IMG/VR virus record: IMGVR_UViG_3300028829_001777
Location: 1-30,335 of that record
Reading direction: 5' to 3' (one strand)
Origin: a virus
Length of the DNA: 30,335 nt
Made by a program: the position numbers and the translations under genes. Shown one piece after another: positions 24,811 through 30,335 of the stretch. The notes under the pieces are model-generated. The model saw only the letters and a program-made list of their open reading frames with translations, searched no databases and was not told where the DNA came from. The stretch's first letter is position 1. Each line of letters starts with the position of its first letter.

Positions 24811-25056
24811 TTAGTAAGAACCACTAACATCATTTCCTGCCCAAAATACATTACATTCAGGACAAAATGAGCCTGTTATAAAGTCTCCTATCTCTTCATC
24901 ATCGCTATCCATATCGTGAGTTGAAGATATTTTTAGTAATGAACCTGAAGTCGCTCCTTTTGTACTAATGATACTATAATCTTCTGTTCTACATATGTAT
25001 ATTGATTCGGATAATTGCGTTGTTCCATCGCAACTCCCACTATGTATTAGACTCAT
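24811..25056 (-). CDS. Small acidic protein with CPEC motif
   Basis: 81 residues, function unknown. A Ser/Thr/Asp-rich beta-type sequence with a strongly acidic stretch (HDMDSDDEEIGDF) and an FCPEC motif (half of a zinc or iron knuckle; other cysteines are at residues 9 and 22). It follows the 266-residue fibre gene by 4 nt, with AGGA about 8 nt before the ATG. Possibly a minor virion or fibre-associated protein. Confidence 0.7.
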   Translation of the reverse strand: MSLIHSGSCDGTTQLSESIYICRTEDYSIISTKGATSGSLLKISSTHDMDSDDEEIGDFITGSFCPECNVFWAGNDVSGSY

Positions 25057-25060
25057 ATCA

Positions 25061-25861
25061 TTATCCTGTTATGTAAATGCCTAAGAAAAGAGTACCCATA
25101 TTTGATCCGTAGCCATAGCCTTCATAAGTCATGGTATTAGAAGAAAAAGTAATTTCAGGAAACCTTAGATAAACATCTTTGTTAGAACCAGCACCACTTG
25201 ATTCATAATAAAGACCATCTGCACTTACTCCTGTTCCACTTGACGGAGGTGTACCATTACGTTGATTCCATCTTCCTGCCGTAGTTGCATTAGCGATTTG
25301 AATCCATGTAGAGCTGTGATTGTATGCTGTATTAGTGGTTAGGGATGTTGTTTGAATACCATTGACTCCTGATGTAGAAAATGATTTGAATACAAGACCA
25401 CCATTGTAAATTAGTCTTTTTAGCTGAGCATCAGATCTAAAAGATGTTCCTGACTCAAATCTAAAGAAAATATGACCTGTCGCGCCGATGAGTGATTCAC
25501 CTACATAAGCTGCTGATGATAAGTCTATATTCGAAACGGTTACTTGACGAGTACCTTGATCTCCTGAGAACATTTGGGTATTACTACTATTACCATAAGA
25601 GCCTACTGACGGGCCACCATCATGATCATAACCATAAAACTCACTCATTGAGTATGGAGCTACTTGAGCCTGTACACCATTACCACCACCACTACCTTTC
25701 AAATTTATATTTCCATTACTACTGTCATCGTGACTATTACTAGAAAGTCCTCTTAGACTAAAATTGCTCTCACCATCTGTATTATTAGAAGTATAATCAC
25801 TATCATTTTTTTCAGACCAAATACCTAGCATTGATATTGTACCGCTACCAGGAACCGCCAT
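25061..25861 (-). CDS. Tail fibre/adaptor-like structural protein
   Basis: 266 residues. The start GSGTISMLGIWSEKN, with FSLRGLSS and then APYSMSEFYGYDHDG, is a pattern I know from fibre or other virion proteins of aquatic phages (GTISM-I... and 'SMSEFYGY' elements flanking a variable loop). A Gly/Ser-rich beta domain follows from about 95 to the end, with RFPEITFSS and MGTLFLGIYITG strands, probably a receptor-facing or trimeric tip. Its ATG overlaps the stop of the collagen-like fibre gene as TAATG, so it is translated together with it. The likely role is a tail-fibre partner or short fibre, from pattern and position. Confidence 0.75.
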   Translation of the reverse strand: MAVPGSGTISMLGIWSEKNDSDYTSNNTDGESNFSLRGLSSNSHDDSSNGNINLKGSGGGNGVQAQVAPYSMSEFYGYDHDGGPSVGSYGNSSNTQMFSGDQGTRQVTVSNIDLSSAAYVGESLIGATGHIFFRFESGTSFRSDAQLKRLIYNGGLVFKSFSTSGVNGIQTTSLTTNTAYNHSSTWIQIANATTAGRWNQRNGTPPSSGTGVSADGLYYESSGAGSNKDVYLRFPEITFSSNTMTYEGYGYGSNMGTLFLGIYITG

Positions 25862-28800
25862 TATTTCAACTCCTCTAATTCTCGTCTAAGTTCATCGATT
25901 TGTTTTTGTTGTTCTTTTATAGACTCTATTAGTAATGGAACTATCTTATCATATTTGACTGTTAAGTAATCTTCACCAGATTTTGAATTACCATCTTTAT
26001 CTAAATCAAAAGGAGCAATATCAACAACTTCTGGTAATACTTTTTGTACAGATTGTGCACTAACACCTATTTGAATATCATCGTTATCAAATCCAAAACT
26101 TTTTGCTAAATCATTGTTTTTGTAAGTAAATACTTCTATATCATTAATTTTATTTATTGGATTATCTATACCAATTTTAATTTTATCTTTTAGTCTAGTA
26201 TCTGAATAGTAAGCCGTTACATCACCAGTAACTGTAAAGTTACTTGTGGTTGCATCAATTCTAGCGGTAGAATCTCCATCATAAATTGCAATTCGTTGAG
26301 TAGAATTTCCACCACCATTTAAGAAAAGAGTACCTGTATTCTTAGCACTTACAAATGTGTGAAAATCTGTCGTATCATAAAGTAGTACATAATCATTAGT
26401 ATTATGGTCATCCGTAGTTAATGCTAAATATCTACCAGTACTAGCTGCCCAAGGTTCTAATTGCCAATGATGACCTGCTACTGTAGCGGCTGAAAAGTCT
26501 CCTGTTACATCTAAAGGACCATCAAGAATTAAATCAGTACCATCAAATACTAAAGAGGCATCAAATCCAGCCGTAGCTGCCCCAGTTCCAAATACAAGCT
26601 TTGTATTATCGTAAAATTTTAGTTGGTCGGCTGATTGATCCCAAAACGCTTTTCTACCTGAGGTAGCACCAAAGAATGTTACATCTATTCCAGCGTCATT
26701 TACACCGAATTGAACCTCTGCACCTGAAAATCTAGTTTGATCTTCGGCAAATTGAGCCCTTTGACCAATAGCTTTGATTAAAACATTGTTGATTGCATCT
26801 GAGTCTTGAGTGTCACCTATTGTCATTGTTTGACTGTTTGTAAGTATTCCACCATTTTGGGTATTATGACCACCAGTAGCCATCTTTAGTTCAGAATTAC
26901 CTGATGCATTTAATGACAAGACATTACCATCAAAAGTCATATTAGCTTCAGCATTTATTGTAGATGAATTTACAGATGTTATTACTCTGTTATTAGTCTG
27001 ATTGGTATATGAAGTTATTCCAGCATTTGGACCTGTAGGACCAGTAGGACCTGTAGGACCAGTAGGCCCTGTTCCTCCAGTATTACCAGTTGTTCCAGTA
27101 GCACCTTGAGTTCCTTGAATCCCCCTTATTCCTTGAACACCTTGAGAACCAGTACCACCAGTAGGACCTGTACCACCAGTAGGCCCTGTTCCTCCAGTTG
27201 GACCTCCAGCACCAGTAGCACCTTGAGTTCCTTGAGTACCTTTGATTCCTTGTATACCTTGAGTACCTTGAGTTCCACCAGCACCTGTAGGACCACCAGG
27301 ACCAGTAGGACCACCAGGACCAGTAGGACCATCTGGACCAGTAGGACCAGTAGGACCTGCTCCTCCAGTAGAACCAGTTGTTCCAGTAGCACCTTGAGTT
27401 CCTGTAGCACCTTGAGTTCCTGTAGCACCTTGTGAACCAGTAGGCCCTGCTCCTCCAGTAGGACCAGTAGGACCTGTTCCACCAGTTGGACCTGTACCAC
27501 CAGTATTACCAGTCGTACCTTGAGTACCCTTCGTTCCTTGTGTTCCAGTTCCACCAGTAGGACCAGTAGGACCAGTAGGACCTGTTCCACCAGTTGGACC
27601 TGTACCACCAGTAGAACCAGTTGTACCTTGTGTACCTTTTGTACCTTGAGTTCCCTTCACACCTTGTAGGCCTTGAATTCCTTGTATACCTTGACTACCA
27701 GTATTACCAGTTGTACCTTGAGTACCTCTGATACCTTGGACACCTTGAGAACCAGTAGAACCAGTAGAACCAGTAGGACCTGTTCCACCAGTTGGACCTG
27801 TTCCGCCAGTATTTCCAGTAGTACCTTGAGTACCTTTCGTACCTTGAGTACCTTTTATGCCCTGTAAACCTTGAGAACCAGTAGGTCCTGTTCCACCAGT
27901 ATTTCCTGTAGTTCCTTGAGTTCCTTTTATACCTTGTACTCCTTGAGTTCCAGTAGCACCTTGAGTTCCTGTAGCACCTTGTGAACCAGTACTTCCAGTT
28001 GAGCCTGTAGTTCCTTGAGTTCCTTTGATGCCTTGAATTCCTTGAATTCCTTGGCTTCCTGTAGAACCAGTAGGACCAGTTCCACCAGTATTACCAGTCG
28101 TACCTTGCGTACCTTTTGTACCTTGAGTTCCTTTGACTCCTTGGACACCTTGAGTTCCAGTAGCACCTTGAGTTCCTGTAGCACCTTGAGAGCCTGTAGA
28201 ACCAGTTGAGCCAGTTGTACCTTGAGTCCCCTTTATACCTTGTATACCTTGGATACCTTGAGAACCAGTAGAACCAGTAGGACCAGTTCCACCAGTATTT
28301 CCTGTAGTTCCTTGAGTTCCCTTTACACCCTGTATACCTTGTATACCTTGAGAACCAGTAGAACCAGTAGGACCAGTTCCACCAGTATTACCAGTCGTAC
28401 CCTGAGTACCTTTCGTTCCTTGTGTTCCCTTAATTCCTTGAATTCCTTGAATTCCTTGTGAACCAGTTGGACCTGTACCACCAGTATTACCAGTTGTACC
28501 CTGTGTTCCTTTTGTGCCTTGTATCCCTTTTATTCCCTGAACTCCTTGAGTACCAGTAGCACCTTGAGTACCAGTAGCACCTTGAGAACCAGTACTTCCA
28601 GTCGAACCAGTTGTACCTTGTGTACCTTTTATTCCTTGAATACCTTGAATTCCTTGAGAACCAGTACTTCCTGTAGAACCAGTTGTACCTTGAGTTCCTT
28701 TTATACCTTGTACACCTTGAGTACCAGTATCACCTTTATCACCAGTTCTAGCAAAGGTAACTATTAATTCTTCACCATTTGAGAATGGACTGTCAGCTGA

Positions 28801-30335
28801 AGAAGAAACATTGGAAATGTAAACTCTGAAGTAGCCTGTCATTTCTGCAATTGCTGATATCGTAAATAATAAAAATTGTGACGAATCAGTTTTATTAGAT
28901 ATTCTAACATGACCCTTTATAGTAGATGTAGAATCGTCTATCGTTCTTAGGTAAGTTTGTATATCTGTACTATCGACATCAGCATCATCTATATAAATAA
29001 TTGTTGAATTTTTCTGAGTTCCTGAACTTAGTCTTAAGTCACCAGCGCCTGGATCTGAATCAGAGTTTGAGCTATCAAAGTTATATGCGAATGTAGCACC
29101 ACCGAAGTTACCCTCTACACCTTGGATTCCTTGTAAGCCTTGAATTCCTTGAACACCCTGTGAACCAGTAGAACCAGTCGTACCTTGTGTACCTTTTGTT
29201 CCTTGAGTACCTTTGATTCCTTGTAAGCCCTGAATTCCTTGTATTCCTTGAGAACCAGTAGGTCCTGTACCACCAGTATTTCCTGTAGTTCCTTGAGTTC
29301 CTTTTGTGCCCTGTATACCTTTTATTCCTTGAACACCCTGCGTTCCAGTAGCACCTTGACTACCAGTACTTCCAGTTGTACCTTGAGTACCGATTGTACC
29401 TTGTATACCTTTTATTCCTTGTATACCTTGGATTCCTTGTATACCTTGAGAACCAGTAGGTCCTGTACCACCAGTATTACCAGTCGTACCTTGAGTACCG
29501 ATTGTACCTTGTATACCTTTTATGCCCTGAACACCCTGTGAACCAGTACTTCCAGTCGAACCAGTAGTACCCTGCGTACCCTTTACACCTTGTAGGCCTT
29601 GAATTCCTTGTGAACCAGTAGAACCAGTAGAGCCAGTTGTACCTTGAGTTCCCTTTATACCTTGTAGGCCTTGAATTCCCTGCGAACCAGTACTTCCTGT
29701 AGTTCCTTGAGTTCCTTTGATTCCTTGAACTCCTTGAACTCCTTGCGAGCCAGTAGAGCCAGTAGTTCCTTGTGTACCTTTGATACCTTGTAGTCCTTGT
29801 AAGCCTTGAATTCCTTGAGAACCAGTACTTCCAGTTGAACCAGTTGTACCCTGAGTTCCTTTTGTGCCTTGTATCCCTTTTATTCCTTGTAGTCCTTGTA
29901 GTCCTTGTAAGCCTTGTAAGCCTTGAATTCCTTGAGAACCAGTACTTCCAGTTGAACCAGTTGAACCAGTAGAACCAGTCGTACCTTGAGTACCAATACC
30001 TCCTTGTACTCCAGCATTCTGTCCGTTTACTATTACATGACCAAACGAACCGGTTGAGGTTGATGAACCGCTTATTAATCCATTTGTTTTTGTGGATATG
30101 ATATCCTGAGTTGTTAGTATATCCCCACCAGTAAAATGATGTTCTTTTAATGATTCTATTTTAGTGCTACGAAGTCTAAATATTTGACTAGTTGAATTTG
30201 GAGTTCCATACCTAAATGATAAATTACCTGAGTTCCATATATATTGAGGATTATTAGTATTGTGATATAAAGTCGTACCAGATATTCTAACTGTGCCTTC
30301 TACATTAAGTTTATAATCACTTGGAATAGTTCCTA
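25861..30335 (-). CDS. Very long collagen-like tail fibre with S74 chaperone end; start outside window
   Basis: 1490 residues visible, open to the right edge without a stop; an ATG at 28840-28842 is internal. From the N-side: a globular head ([16 protein letters not shown]... [12 protein letters not shown]), about 99 Gly-X-Y triplets, a globular interruption of about 120 residues ([23 protein letters not shown]... [13 protein letters not shown]), about 190 more triplets, a beta-rich shaft with FDGNVLSLN-type segments, then a peptidase S74 domain with SDTRLKDK about 114 residues from the end (Ser codon at 26203-26205) and a coiled-coil tip. S74 domains fold trimeric fibres and cut themselves off before this Ser, using the Ser and Lys. 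The fibre probably binds the host. Confidence 0.93.
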   Translation of the reverse strand, partial: GTIPSDYKLNVEGTVRISGTTLYHNTNNPQYIWNSGNLSFRYGTPNSTSQIFRLRSTKIESLKEHHFTGGDILTTQDIISTKTNGLISGSSTSTGSFGHVIVNGQNAGVQGGIGTQGTTGSTGSTGSTGSTGSQGIQGLQGLQGLQGLQGIKGIQGTKGTQGTTGSTGSTGSQGIQGLQGLQGIKGTQGTTGSTGSQGVQGVQGIKGTQGTTGSTGSQGIQGLQGIKGTQGTTGSTGSTGSQGIQGLQGVKGTQGTTGSTGSTGSQGVQGIKGIQGTIGTQGTTGNTGGTGPTGSQGIQGIQGIQGIKGIQGTIGTQGTTGSTGSQGATGTQGVQGIKGIQGTKGTQGTTGNTGGTGPTGSQGIQGIQGLQGIKGTQGTKGTQGTTGSTGSQGVQGIQGLQGIQGVEGNFGGATFAYNFDSSNSDSDPGAGDLRLSSGTQKNSTIIYIDDADVDSTDIQTYLRTIDDSTSTIKGHVRISNKTDSSQFLLFTISAIAEMTGYFRVYISNVSSSADSPFSNGEELIVTFARTGDKGDTGTQGVQGIKGTQGTTGSTGSTGSQGIQGIQGIKGTQGTTGSTGSTGSQGATGTQGATGTQGVQGIKGIQGTKGTQGTTGNTGGTGPTGSQGIQGIQGIKGTQGTKGTQGTTGNTGGTGPTGSTGSQGIQGIQGVKGTQGTTGNTGGTGPTGSTGSQGIQGIQGIKGTQGTTGSTGSTGSQGATGTQGATGTQGVQGVKGTQGTKGTQGTTGNTGGTGPTGSTGSQGIQGIQGIKGTQGTTGSTGSTGSQGATGTQGATGTQGVQGIKGTQGTTGNTGGTGPTGSQGLQGIKGTQGTKGTQGTTGNTGGTGPTGGTGPTGSTGSTGSQGVQGIRGTQGTTGNTGSQGIQGIQGLQGVKGTQGTKGTQGTTGSTGGTGPTGGTGPTGPTGPTGGTGTQGTKGTQGTTGNTGGTGPTGGTGPTGPTGGAGPTGSQGATGTQGATGTQGATGTTGSTGGAGPTGPTGPDGPTGPGGPTGPGGPTGAGGTQGTQGIQGIKGTQGTQGATGAGGPTGGTGPTGGTGPTGGTGSQGVQGIRGIQGTQGATGTTGNTGGTGPTGPTGPTGPTGPNAGITSYTNQTNNRVITSVNSSTINAEANMTFDGNVLSLNASGNSELKMATGGHNTQNGGILTNSQTMTIGDTQDSDAINNVLIKAIGQRAQFAEDQTRFSGAEVQFGVNDAGIDVTFFGATSGRKAFWDQSADQLKFYDNTKLVFGTGAATAGFDASLVFDGTDLILDGPLDVTGDFSAATVAGHHWQLEPWAASTGRYLALTTDDHNTNDYVLLYDTTDFHTFVSAKNTGTLFLNGGGNSTQRIAIYDGDSTARIDATTSNFTVTGDVTAYYSDTRLKDKIKIGIDNPINKINDIEVFTYKNNDLAKSFGFDNDDIQIGVSAQSVQKVLPEVVDIAPFDLDKDGNSKSGEDYLTVKYDKIVPLLIESIKEQQKQIDELRRELEELK
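27025..28743 (-). repeat. Collagen-like Gly-X-Y block 2
   Basis: About 190 consecutive Gly-X-Y triplets inside the fibre gene, built from 9-bp units grouped in longer repeats that recur almost exactly. X is often Ile, Ser, Thr or Pro and Y mostly Thr, Gln or Lys. Prolines are in X position (GPT), so Y-position proline, the usual prolyl-hydroxylase target, is absent or rare. Confidence 0.9.
29104..29994 (-). repeat. Collagen-like Gly-X-Y block 1
   Basis: About 99 consecutive Gly-X-Y triplets on the N-terminal side of the globular interruption, again with 9-bp periodicity and Thr/Gln/Ser-rich composition and fewer prolines than block 2. The reading frame is continuous with block 2 and with the window edge. 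Confidence 0.88.

Noticed and set aside
25861-28842. Fibre gene starting at ATG 28840-28842
   Set aside because: The frame is open far upstream through further fibre sequence, so this Met is internal.
27106-29541. Many open frames on the plus strand (and a second minus frame at 27126-27608) rich in Ser/Thr/Leu or Val/Leu
   Set aside because: They are shadows of the 9-bp collagen repeat, which keeps all frames free of stops; no ribosome sites or sensible protein composition.
27025-29994. Regularly spaced repeats resembling a CRISPR array
   Set aside because: Period is 9 bp, continuous and coding for Gly-X-Y triplets; there are no unique spacers of constant length.

Overview
This window looks like part of the genome of a marine T4-like (myovirus-type) phage. 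The DNA is AT-rich, every supported gene lies on the minus strand, and genes are packed with 1-17 nt overlaps or gaps. The set combines T4-type replication proteins (UvsX/RecA, gp32) with a contractile-tail module (sheath gp18, tube gp19, gp26-like protein, tape measure, LysM wedge/hub proteins). ThyX, 2OG-Fe(II) oxygenases and collagen-like fibres are typical of aquatic T4-like phages. I saw no tRNA, IS element, CRISPR array or integrase, and no gene-free stretch over 300 bases (largest 18513-18674). The host cannot be named from the sequence.

Transcription runs from high to low coordinates. (1) 30335-24811, fibres: a very long collagen-like fibre with a peptidase S74-type chaperone end (its start is off the right edge), a second fibre/adaptor protein and a small CxxC protein. 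(2) 24743-21523, a two-gene modification cassette: a GH130-like five-bladed propeller protein and a 735-residue TPR / radical SAM-SPASM / 2OG-oxygenase-like fusion, followed by a small coiled-coil protein. (3) 21122-18024: sheath, a strong terminator, tube. (4) 18014-14995: small membrane protein, gp26-like protein, a short overlapping gp51-like frame without a normal start, a 66-residue protein and the tape measure. (5) 14993-6437: tube-initiator-like protein, LysM protein, two hub-like proteins and a TQ-repeat protein. (6) 6376-1: ThyX, 2OG oxygenase, a small unusual family A DNA polymerase, two unknown proteins, gp32 and UvsX (cut by the left edge).

Regions 3-5 build the tail. Region 6 serves DNA replication, recombination and thymidylate supply. 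Regions 1-2 suggest host-recognition fibres made beside enzymes that could modify protein or glycan. The points most worth following are the three-domain radical SAM fusion next to the Thr/Gln-rich collagen fibre, the short polymerase with altered motifs A and C, and a possible +1 frameshift joining the gp26-like and gp51-like frames.
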